Shown here: positions 1 to 11,794 of the stretch, in pieces
Numbering within the stretch: the stretch's first letter is position 1
Layout: each line of letters opens with the position of its first letter
Assembly (NCBI GenBank): GCA_950022655.1
Contig: OX465579.1
Span: forward strand, 44,619,950-44,683,949
Source: Alentia gelatinosa
Lineage: Eukaryota; Annelida; Polychaeta; Phyllodocida; Polynoidae
DNA length: 64,000 bases
Direction of reading: 5' to 3'
The notes under the pieces: generated by a model
Told to the model about the DNA's origin: nothing
Database searches by the model: none
What the model saw: only the letters and a program-made list of their open reading frames with translations
Program-made: the position numbers and the translations under genes

Positions 1-183
1 GTAGAGCGAAAAGAGGCTCGAGCGTTCCTATTTCTGGGGTTGTTTAAGCTCCTCGCAGACTCCGTAGGCGGTACAGAAAAACATGAAAGAATTCTAACTG
101 CAGTCTTACATGATATATTAGTGTTTGGACTTATTCACAGAGAACGACTATTTCCGTTACTTGAACTCTATTTATCAATTGAA
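1..183 (+). CDS. partial internal exon of an unrecognised gene
   Basis: The first frame is open from base 1 and gives about 61 residues before a good donor (GAA followed by gtgagt at 184). The peptide is amphipathic and leucine-rich, for example around FLFLGLFKLLADS and LFPLLELYLSIE, the look of paired helices in a HEAT or ARM repeat protein. I do not recognise the family. Codon use and composition look like coding DNA, unlike the sequence after 184. The gene would be on the plus strand, opposite CCP6, and starts outside the window. It could instead be a chance open frame or a transposon remnant. Confidence 0.4.
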
Positions 184-495
184 GTGAGTTTACAGGGCAA
201 CTATTTCACAACATCTCAGAGGCAAGGCTTTACTTCTTAGTCCAAGGTATGCATGTTTGATCGCCAAGCTAAAGAGTCATGGCACTAAATATACATTTAG
301 CCTGCCGAGTTCCATAAAGTAAAATCTAAGAAGTAATGTTTTCCAATACGTGCATACTTTTAATATTGTACATAAATGCAAGATATATTGATTTCGACCC
401 ACATTCTGCAGAATGATGAATAACTTTGTGAAACCAAAAGATCTGTGTATGGAATATTTATTTTATTAGAATTTCTGATTGAACAGAAGATGTAG

Positions 496-548
496 GTTTA
501 TACAAGCGGCCGCTTGAGTTTGGTCCCGGGGTTATGGAGGAAGTTAAG
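496..548 (+). CDS. possible small exon, same unknown plus-strand gene
   Basis: An acceptor (gaagatgtag) precedes 53 bases that end at a strong donor (GTTAAG followed by gtgagt). Phase 0 and phase 1 are both open; phase 1 reads LYKRPLEFGPGVMEEVK. Phase 0 would join directly to the exon ending at 183. Only the splice signals and open frames support it; no homology is recognised. Confidence 0.28.
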
Positions 549-1379
549 GTGAGTGTGGTGTTTGAAGCACGGCAGCTAGGTTTAATCGGGTGGTCCGGAG
601 AGCGATCAAGTCCGTCCTCTCGATTAGACACAGCGCGGAGCACGTCAGGCCGATGCTGCGGTCGACGCTCAGATCAGCCAGATGTGAGCTGCTCAGTCAC
701 TCTCCACCCAGATTCTCCGTCGCAGCCTTTGTAAACTGTTCAGCGGTGACTCAGATAGGCGATTGCAGCGGATCCCAGTTGTGGTTCAGCAGGGAGCAGC
801 TCACGGGAAGTGACATGACCCATAAGGTAGTCCGGCCCCTCCCCTTTATCCACGCTTCAAACACCACAACACCACCATACGCCACAAACCCATCTCATTT
901 CCAGATCGCCATGCTACCGACTCCCCTCTATCTCAGCCCGATAGGCAGTTCCTCGCAGGACGACCCTCATAACGATATCACCCGGTCAAGTTTACGGTGC
1001 TGGCTTGTCAGGTCGTGTTGCGAGCGTGTCTGCGGTTTACAAGGTGTAGCCTCTAACGAAGTGAGCGTGGCGGCCGTCTTTATGAAGCCGTAGGTTTCTC
1101 CGGGGCGGACACACCGTCACGGGTTATGTGGTTATAATGGCCCCGGGAGCCTCAGGCCGGACCGAACCCCGCGCCCAGCTGCTCGCCCGCCGTACATTTC
1201 AAACAGCCCCGTGCACGGTCTGCACACAGCCAGACCCGTCATAACTTGTCTACAGGTGGATCATAAGCTTTTTATCTCTCGGCCAGCAGGCCCCGTCCGA
1301 CCCACTCAAGGCTAGGTGCACTTTTCATGCCACCCTCTACTCCCCATAAGCCCTACTACACCCCCTGTGCCGTCTTACG

Positions 1380-1382
1380 CCC

Positions 1383-1413
<31 letters not shown>
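1380..1413. repeat. poly-C run fused to CA repeat
   Basis: Twenty C residues run directly into a CA dinucleotide repeat of about seven units. Similar composites recur near 42.65, 59.69 and (as G-run then ACAC) 61.56 kb. Confidence 0.9.
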
Positions 1414-1415
<2 letters not shown>

Positions 1416-2833
1416 AACCCAAACCCATTCCACTCGCATACGGTCTGATCACCTTCACCTTCACCGTGGAAAGAGAACTTCTTTCTTCCTTTGCCTCTTC
1501 ACCATGGCTCATTCCAAATAAATATCACCACAGTTAACTGTACATAGAATACATAGCTAGTTTCCCGCTTAGCCATGGCTTCATTCAAGGATGGGTACAC
1601 TTGTAAGGCTGTGGTGACCCCAGTTTCTCTACCCGCTTTCCAGTTCAGCAGATGTGACCTCAAGCTGAAGACGCATACGGTGTTGTGCGGATCACCTCAC
1701 TCATTGACCACCCAGACTGACACCACTTGAGGGAGCACACTCTTAGCAGTACTCCTCGCCCCTCCTCTTCTTAAATCACAGCCAAACACTCGAGACTCCA
1801 AGATAACACAGGTCCGTTTCTCGAAACGATTCTGGATCTTGTGTTGTGACTGGGTTTCCAGAGATGCTGTCATCCACTTCCCAGACCAGACTGTCCGTGG
1901 GGTGAGTTACAGACTCGCGGCCGTATCTGGGTCAACACGGAGTAATGGCATGCATTTCCCGAATTCCCGGATGCCCTCACTTGTGCATCAGACTTAGCTC
2001 AGATTTCTAGCCAATCAGAAAGTAGGATTCTTTAAGTACAGAACTACCAATCCGATACCGGAAGTAGTACTTCAAAAGTGTGGCACGCCTTTGAAGCTGC
2101 GTCTCAAGGATCCAATGATAGTAATCCTGAGAGTCTTATTCGGATAAATAAACTGAGCATCATACCTGGCAAATAGGACCAAGTTACATGAGTACTCCGT
2201 ACATATCAGATGTATTCTTTTAACTTTGGAAATAAATAATGACTTCGCTGTATAAACATAAACATCGCATTCTTTCATGTTTGAGATACTTTAAAACCCT
2301 GTCCTCTATAGTAGACTTAGAAGAGTTTCTAGGAAGCCATATGAGGCACTACCTGAAACACTTCTATTCATCAGGTGAAACATTCAGCTATAGTTTATGC
2401 TATGATATGACAGCATCCACATATCCATCAACTAGTTCAGGAGGCTTCTCCAGGACTAACCCCGGTTGCTCCAGTACATCTGATCTCATAAAATGACCAG
2501 ACTTGATAATCAGAGGCCAGGCCGTCCGCATGCTGTCAATAGTGGCCCCTGCAGCTGTTGGAGGGGGCGCGTGCCGCCCTGGAGTAAGCCGAACCATGTG
2601 TGAACAGCCTGCTGTGGCTGTACTCTATACCAGCCTCCTTCAGTTCCCCAGTGGCTGCTCTTCCTACCTTGGCTCTCTCCAGCACCCGCCCCCGATGGAC
2701 TCTGCCATTGGGTGCAGCGCCGTAGCCCCCACCGGAGATTCACCAATCACCTCCGCGCCCAAACAAACCCGACACCGCTGGCGGCCCGAACACTTTTACC
2801 CCACCCCCTCTTCTTCACCCCTCCTCCACCTCA

Positions 2834-2894
2834 GCCTCCCTTAGCCTTCTCGGCTCACTCCCATCACTATGTGCCACATGACCAGGAAGCTCTG
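2834..2894 (+). CDS. possible micro-exon
   Basis: A long CT-rich tract ending in cctccacctcag precedes 61 bases that end at a strong donor (CTGAG followed by gtaagc). Only phase 0 is open and reads PPLAFSAHSHHYVPHDQEAL plus a split Arg. There is no recognised homology. It could belong to the same unknown plus-strand gene as the exons at the left edge, or be a decoy. Confidence 0.25.
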
Positions 2895-4988
2895 AGGTAA
2901 GCCTCTCCAACACTTATTTGTGCATGTCATGTGTTTTTTTCGTATTCTGAACCCCTTTCACGGACAATGCCTAGTTGGGGTTTTTCCTGTTCTCAAGTAT
3001 ATTCACAGAAGTGTAAAAATTGAAAGATAGGAAGTCGGAGGAAAGTTTCCCTTGGAACAAAGACTTCTTCCCAAAACTTGCTAGGGTTGAATTCCTGGCT
3101 CAGTTGACGCCGTGACTGGCAGTGTTAAAAGTAGAGGAGGGGAAGTCTATTCTCGCCTAACAACAACACCACTGTGCTCATTCTAGACAACACTGGTAGA
3201 TGGATATGTGTGGAGCTCTCTCTCCATCCTATTAGCTCCATGAACAAAGAGGTTCGCGGTACTAGGATCTACAATAGTGCCTGCCTCTCTCGTCCCAGAT
3301 TCTCAGGACCGGATGAGGTAATTATGGAGTCACGGTGTATGCCAGTGTCTGCTTGCAGATGGCGCTGGCACAGTCCTGCTCGTTTTTCACTCCTCCTCCA
3401 CCTCCTCTGTGCAAGTTTCCCCAGCTGTATAGTCGAACGTCCCTGATCTCGGATTCGAGGTCGCCTTCCACCAGCTGTTCCGAGAAGTGCCAGGAAGAGC
3501 GGCGGCCGTCACTCGCGTCGACTCCCCGGGACGCTGTCGTCGCTCGTTAACTCTGCGCCTGCGCAAAGGCGTCCTACTGAGCAACGCCCCCTGGCGTGAT
3601 GTTAGACATACCTGCCCTGCCCCACCAGGCATGGCGTCTGTCCCTCGAGATATGGGGTAAGGGTGTGGGGTAAGAAGGCAGGGGCTTCGTAGAATGACAG
3701 GGGGTGAGAGCGATGGGGTGGGAGGCAAGAGAGTGCAGACAGGGGACCTCCAGGTTTAGCTGTAATCATAAACGTCTTTCTCCAAGAGCTGCGAGTTGGG
3801 CTTACCTGGTCTAATCAAAGCAATCTAAAGATGTATTTTTGTATGTCGAGCAGCCCCTTAGTCTGTCACCCAGCCCCTCCCTTCAACACTGAGTCACGCT
3901 ACAAACACCCCCCTCGACTCCCTTAATACTATCCTCAGGCCATCAGTAAACTATACATTATCGTTCTGGCCCAGAGCAAAACCTTGCCTATGTAAGTACT
4001 TGCTCCTCTAGCTTGTGTCGAAGCAAACTGGTTAGGCCTACAAACATTTTCGTTTTCTTTCTTGGTGAACAAATATATCAAATGGAAATGATATCCTTTC
4101 AAAAGAACAAGTTTGCGGGAAGACATGTAATTAACAGTGTCATATACATGTGAATTCGTTCTTTACGGCTGAAGTTCCATATAACGCCATGCATACGCAA
4201 TTATAAATGACCTCATTAGTTCGCCACCCTGTGTTATGAACGGCGCTAAATTATTCTGCCACTACTTGTCAGGCTGCAATTCTTTAAAAACATAGATGTT
4301 CTCCAAGATGGAGGATAATGTGTGATGATAGATTGAATGATATATAACAACACCTGCATTGCAAATGAGAATGGCACCCGAGATGGAAAAGAATTTAATG
4401 ACGTTAATGGTCTATACGGGAAATCTAAACCGTACATCTTTTTTTATATAGTTTCTCATTTTCCTAAACAATATAAACATTTCTCTCACAGAAGTCCACA
4501 AAGTTAAATCATTGTGATATTTTCACTATGCATATATCCTGCCCTTCTAGAATGCATTAAAAAAAAACGAGGTACGATGTATTTTAATTTCCTATAATAA
4601 TAAGTGTGTTAATGATAAAATAAGAAAAATAAATGAAAATAATCATATTAAGAGAGCGTAAACAGAATGAAAGAGTATATATATTGAGAGCATAAGGGTA
4701 CTTCACTGTTGTGCTCGGAGTGCCTGTTCTAATTGGTCGTAATGAAGTACGATGTACCTTGCTGTGCCATTGATAAAGGCCAACACCCAGTCCTCACATG
4801 GAAAATGGCCTTCTCTGCATAATATCCGGATTCAACAACGTGTTTTCCACGGGGGAAATTTGCAATTAAAATACCCATGGCAAATGATAAATAAATGTAA
4901 CCATAATAGTTCAATAGGGTTCTTCTTCAAATGACAGGAAGAAAAAGATAAAAGGTAAATTAGGAGTTGAATATAGAATGACGCTCAC

Positions 4989-5191
4989 CGTCTACCCGTG
5001 CCTGCCTTGACATTATCTCGGTTGAAGGAGGTATTGGCATAAGAGAAATCCTCGGCGTTGGCCGTCAGCAGTTTAGGGAAGACGGACTGCTTGTCAAAAC
5101 GCCCCATGTCCTCATAGATGTTGCCGTACATGAAGCCGTTCATCATCGTCGAGTGGGCATGGATGTCAATATAGAAGTCAAGGTCCATTTT
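4989..5191 (-). CDS. AGBL4: AGBL4 exon 9, third zinc ligand
   Basis: Residues 317-384. It contains [20 protein letters not shown] (H327 is the third zinc ligand) and ends at KAGTGRR. The acceptor is ttatctttag; the donor gtgagc splits the last Arg codon in phase 2. An in-frame TGA just past the donor is intronic. The next exon, with the catalytic Glu, is not in the window. Confidence 0.96.
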
Positions 5192-8100
5192 CTAAAGATA
5201 AAATCAGTAAAAACAATGCATCATCGACCCGATTGATAATACGGTATGGCCATTTCGGTAATTTATGTATCTAACTAAGAACATTTAAATGCAATACTGT
5301 AACCATGTCTTTTTCTAAGGTTAGTTGGCGATACTTATTTTATGAATTTTCATTGACATTCACAGGAAGAATCTGGGTAATTTATACAACATTTGCAGTT
5401 GATGTAAATTTAAGTAGATATGTTAGGCTTATGGATTACATTGCTAGGAAATGTTATACGATCCCATACGAATTGGGGTATCTCCTAATTCAGATTACTT
5501 ATGTAATTGTGCTAATAAATATAAGAAATCCCATGAACTGAGGTTATTTTCCACCCTATTTTGGCGTACTAGACCTCTAACAGGATGGATTTCAGCACCC
5601 TGCAGCCTTGTAAATAAGAAGTAACTGGATAATCTTGGACAAACATCTTGCAGCGTTATCCTAGACATTAGACAAGCTTACACAAGGCTCATCAGGCGTG
5701 CCACATGGCAAAGATGTGATGTCTGGTGTCGGGGTAAGCCAGGCGGGGCAGGGAAAGGGGAGTGGTGTTCAACATATCGTTCACGGACAGTGACATATGT
5801 GGTCGCCAGGCCCCCTATAAGTTTGGGCCAATTTACACATGGGGCCGACTAATGATGATGCCGGGCCTGGAGCGCCGGGGAGCAGCTCTCTCCACGCCAG
5901 GCCCGCAGGACACGCTTACCCAACGAGCAGCTCACCCGGACGGCCACAGCGAGAGAATGAGCAGCTCCCCTAAGGCCGTATCATGTCTGGTCCGTCTTTT
6001 AGTAGCCACGGTTAGAATAAACAACCGTTAACAAGAAGTGCAGGGATGTTCTCTTGAGTATTTACAAATAAAATACATGTGTAGATGGAGTATGGAGTAG
6101 ACATACTTGGCGGAACACACGCAGAGCGGTGGGTATGGAGGACGTAGTGGAGTTAAGTGGTAAGTGTGTATATGTAGCAATGGTACCAGCAATATATATA
6201 AGAGAAAAAGATGAGAGGGAATTTAAATAAACAACATTATCTCCCATCTCCCATTATCAGATGCTTGTGTTACGACGAGATTGTCTTTTGTCCTGGCAGA
6301 CAATTGTAATTGAAAAGAAATTAGGAGATCAAGATCCAGTATCAGGCTATTAGGAAGTGATGCGTAGATAGTGAACATTAATATCTATCTGACGATATCG
6401 CTCTCAGACAGATGTACGAGGCGTGTGTGTTTACACGCACATGAAAGCACGGGTCTAATTGAAAAGTCAGGTAAAGGTCCCGCCACCAGGGGGGGAGGGC
6501 TAAGTGGTGGCGCCTACATCGTACTGAAGCCTCCCCGACCCCCTGCCCCCCACCCCCCACACACACGAATACATACTACTCCTCTCCTCACCATATCCCA
6601 CCCAAACAAAAACACCTACCGAAAAACCCTTCCACCTGAGGGCCTACCCTTAGATCACCTCCTCATCCTCACTGGTAACCACAGAAATCCACTACACTGG
6701 AGTAGCGACCCGCTAGCCTAATTTCATGTTTATATATAGTAGACACCGTGGAGGTGTGCCAGGCAGGGCCGCTGTGACTCATTATGATAAGCTACAGGGG
6801 GTGGCGTTATTGGCCCGATCCACGATTAGGGTTCCTCCTGTGGGTTAGGCTCCTCATTGGATGTCGTATTCGCAGCTCCTTGGGCTAGGCGGGTAGTAAA
6901 GCTGTCCCTTTCCTCAGATTTATATCACGCCGGCGGGGTTTAAAAGGTCCTAGGAGCCCACCTCAGACGCGACCCACCATCAAAGATAACGTTTTTATCG
7001 CACAGGCATTACAGGACACGTGCCTTAGTAGGGAGGATTCTCAGCGTGGTCCTTAAAGCTCAGAATATCATCGGATCCTGGTCATATATATACGACATCG
7101 AGTGATTTATGGGAGAAAATAAGGCGACATCAAAGGACTTTTTTTTCACCGTAGTCTTTGCTTTTTTTCTTTTGAAACTTTTTCTTTTAGGTGTGGGCAC
7201 ACGCCAATACTCACTTGAATTTATTTTCATTTGTGTCATTTATCTATCTTTATGTCACTACACTAGTAGTATCAACTGCTAGAAAGCTTAGTAGATGTAT
7301 ATATATAAATAAAAGATAGAATGAGGAAAGTCATTACACATATTGCCGTAGACCACAAACGGGTAGCTGTGGTAGATTTATCATTATGACAAACCTACTC
7401 AATCCATCGAGAACGCACATAGGATGTAGCTGAGATTCTTTCCAAGATTTTTCAACCCGAACCCCAGAGCCTCCGGATCTCTCGCACGAGCGCCAGAAAC
7501 CCAGAGACACTCGCACATGCGCAGACAGCCGTGAAATCTGACCTCCGGCGGCTAGGTGGCGCGGCGGCTGACAGGGGGCGCCACAGTCGGCGTGTGACTG
7601 ACAGCGCTGTAATTGTCGCAGCGGCCATCGGGAGCAACTGTGATGGATTGGTGGTCGTGTAGGTAAGAGCAATCAATAAGGGGGTTCGCAAAACAACGGC
7701 ACCAATATTGATGATGGACGACGACCGAGTCCAAATAGAAGAGCTTGAAAGTAGTCATATTTTCTGTTCTTGTACAGTTGACAGCAGAGTTCAATATTAC
7801 ATTTATATGTAGAAATTTATCCTCAAAATTTTCTTTATGAAGTAAGTAAAGTCCAGGCAGCATATACAAACCAAACCCCTCTGCCTCTGTGTGAAATACA
7901 GCACAAGGTCCCGTTAACAGAACACCAGGATTGCAGACCCAACACTACAGTCTACTTTATAAGTGTCTTGCCCAACCATAGAACCAGAGATGCACTTCTA
8001 GTCCGTAAGGAGGCGCTTCAGTCACCCACACTAGCCTCGGTCTAGAGTTACACATGAAAAGAGAGTAGTGATACTCAACTGGGGTACACTGTGGCCCGAG

Positions 8101-11100
8101 GCGGGACCCTTCCAGTGCCTGTTTAGAGAAGGGGTGTGTTTACCCCAACTGACTTGCGATTCCTGTCAGACACATTGCTCCTGGTCAAGACTGTAATCCG
8201 ACCTGTGTACACGCGTCTGGTCACTGACGTGTATGCCCATAAACTACCGTCTAGTCACGTGACCAGTTATTAGATGGGGGGTTATATCTAGGGTATTCAG
8301 GACACTTGATACCGGTACATTAAACCATATGATGGATCATTGCCGAATTAAGTTCTAATCTATTTTTATTTTTGAGAGTATTAAAGTCTCCAGTTGTCTT
8401 AAGACCAAATATTTCTTAAATCCACTTAGTATTAAATTAACTTACCTCATTGGCGTCTATTTCTATGAGCAGGTTCTTGGTAGCATACAAGGTAGGATGT
8501 GCCCATGGCGAGGGTTCCAGCCAGTGCCGGTTCAGATCGAATCCCATAAGCGAACACCTGAAAAATAAATAGTGGTCATATCAATGGTGCATGTATTAGA
8601 TGAACGTCGGATAATTCGTAATGAAAACTAAGCTTATGAAGATAAGAATTAATCATGTTCAAAAGTGCATGAAGATAATAATTAACAGAAATTTATATCA
8701 AAGATATGAAATGAGAGTGCACTAGTTTTTGTGACGTTCCTGATCACGGTAAGAGGTTCAACAAACTCGAAATATGTGAGCGTAGCAAGTATGTCTAATC
8801 GATTTTCTCCCATACAAAAGGGGAGCTGGGGTTATCTAAGCTATCCCTCTGGAATGTCAGTCTGTACAGTCTTACATAGAACTATATGGCGGATTTCTTT
8901 GTATGCGCTGCAGCAGAGTTGCCTTTAGGATTTCCGTTCGAGTGACCCCTTCTAGATCAGCAATAGCAGAATTGGCTGGCGTACCTGATGAGAGGTAAAA
9001 TACTCCCGGTGCAGAAAACCATTGCCTCTGGACGTGTTTTTTGGTCGAGACAACAACGGGTAATTCGAAAAAAGACTATTTCTGATAAAGGGAAACAGCA
9101 GGCAGGCGTCTGTATTGGCTTAACCTTTGTGGTGGATGGCCTAGAAGCCCTAGCTTTAGTTTATTTAGAAAACAAGCCCTGATCCCAACCAGACCTCACC
9201 CGAAACTAACCGTTTCCCGTGCGCCTATATTTCCGTAAAGTCACGCTGGTTACGGGGCAAACCCTGTTCCCTGGTCTTAGTCATGTTGATACACATCCAC
9301 TGACCACGGTACTTTTGTTGGCAAGGTCTGTGTTGAGCTGTACCATAGGTATACAAAGTCCCCTCAAATTACCAGAGTGTATAACTTGAACTGTTAATTA
9401 GTGAAACTGGAGCGAATTACGTGCTTAGTTATAAGCGGTGTTACAATATATGTATGAACATCATGTAGTCTTCCCAATGTTAGAAGTATACCACATATCT
9501 CATCTTTCATCTTAGTTTTACGTGCTTTAGGAATCTTTATTGCTCATTAATTCAAACGGAGTATTCTCTTCGTTGATGTATCGTACAGAAGTAGATTGGG
9601 TCTCGGAAGCAATATATTCGCAGAAAGATGTTATCTACAAGTACCCCGCCAGGGGCTCCCGATCCTCATGGCTGTGCTTATGGAAAAAATATATCACCCC
9701 TGTAATTACCTACTGTGCGCGAGAGACAGGAGATAAGATATTCCCGTTCCTACAACTACCGTGCCTCCATCTCCCGAGATAACCCCACTCCAGATGGAGG
9801 TATTTCCCCAAAGAACCACCTCAGTCTGCTGGATCTCCGACACCATAAATCGCTCTGTGGATCATTGTAGTGGAAACAACGTCGACAACGGCGGCTATAT
9901 ATATATATATAATTTAAATCATCATTTTGACTTACCTATAATTCCCAAGGTATACTCCGTCTGGGTTGAGCATCGGCACAATTTTGAAGACGATGTGATC
10001 ACGAAGGATTTTGGCTATCGGGTGATTACTGACGAGGAAATCGATTATACCTGAAGTGTAAATGGATTACAAATCTTATTCACTCTCAAAATGGATGGGA
10101 AATGAAGTGGTTACTTTCTATACAACCTTTAGTACTAACACCATCAAACAAATATTTGGACAAAAAGTAATCCCCATTATACCGCCCACGCTCATGATAT
10201 GATTCTACTTTGCAATGGTGGAAAATACATTCTAAAATTATAAATACGTGCATAGCCTTCTATTGGTGTATTCATCGTTCAATAATCAAACAATAAAACG
10301 AAATAGAGGAAACGATAATAGAGATAGACATGCGTGTCTGGAGCCATTAGAGAGAAATTCATAGGAAACAGATTTACCTTGGCATACATAAGAAGACGGC
10401 GTTTCACCAGGATGGACCCGAGCTGTCAGAAAAACTATCTTCTGCCCTTTATCTTCATTTTCTAGGTTCTCTGGGCTTGTGATAGTGAGCAAGTCTAGCC
10501 TTCGCTGTTGCTGAAAACAAAAGTAGCAGTGATGATAAAATGAAAGAGACTCCCTGGAGGGTAAAGGGCCTTCTAGAAAAAGGTTTCTAGACAGCTACAT
10601 AAATCTCAATAAAAACCAACATTTAGGCTACATTATCTAGTTTATCTCACTGATATAAAGTTTTTAGTGCCCAATGTAACGCCACTTTAGTGTAAATTTA
10701 GTTTACTTTAGTAGTTGTGTTGAAATAGACGAATTTTAAGCGACTTACCACACTGAGGCATAATAGTTCTCTCTGGAAGAAGTCCATATTCTTCTTTTCA
10801 AGTGCATCGAGGTAATTTTGTAGGCGCGTGTAAGAGTAGGGGTAACAATAGCCGAATTGGTACACGTCGTCCTCCCGATCAAAACAGAATACGAACGACA
10901 TGACATAATTTTTCCTGTGGTCTGGACAGCGGTAGTAGTAAACATGCTTCGGTGGTATCCGCACCCTGGGGGGAAATTTTGATTTTCGATTATTACATGT
11001 GAATATAAGTATATCGAAAACAAAACACCCAACAATCAACGATTAACTCATCTCGCACCCGATGAGACCAACTGCATTTTACTCAACATATCTCCCCCCT

Positions 11101-11748
11101 CCAGATGTTGCATGGTGTACAACAATACTGAAAAAAAAATACGAACACCAAATGTTGTTGAAAGAATGAAATACATGAATTGTACCCTGAAAACAGAATA
11201 ACCTTTAGTTTGATATGATCAAATTTTAACATCATCTTATCATTTTTCTTTTTATCCAGATGACTACTGCTGTTCTCGGATCGTACATGCAAGACTTCCA
11301 GAACCACCCACAGATTCTAACATATGCCACTGGCCTTCCGACCTCCGCAGAACTCTACCTGAAGGGTGCATCAGCGTTCGCTGGCTATTCTCTGCCTCCT
11401 GTGAGCCTAGCGGACACGACTGGACTCAGTGGTCATCCCCAGATGAGTTCTATCTACGACACGTCTATGTTATCTATGCACCCCTCCTCAGCAGCCCTGG
11501 CTGGACACCACATTATCACAGACCCCACCCAAGCTCAACATATGATGGCGGCCACTACTGGTGCCCCGACGGACCCAAACGCACACACAGCAGCCACATT
11601 AGCGGCTCTCCAACAACAGCAACAACAACAACTTGAACAGCAGCAACAACAACTTGAACAGGTGCGCGTACTTTAAGAAAGCATTCCAGTATAGCTACAA
11701 TCTGCCTACTTTTACTCGTTGGTTAGAATCAAGCCTTATCTATTGAGG

Positions 11749-11794
<46 letters not shown>

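Larger units (their letters stand above)
549..4988. other. CCP6 downstream intron, no firm gene
   Basis: This stretch lies after the last visible CCP6 exon (minus strand). I searched both strands for the next CCP6 exon, whose conserved core is a TLEVSFYSY-like motif, and did not find it, so the intron probably runs past the left edge. It contains a C-run plus CA repeat (1380-1413), CpG-rich patches around 0.9-1.2 and 3.4-3.6 kb, and one possible micro-exon (2834-2894). A 167-codon open frame at 590-1093 has no coding look. Confidence 0.5.

Noticed and set aside
590..1093. 167-codon open frame, plus strand
   Set aside because: Needs a TTG start, has no splice or family support and its composition looks random.
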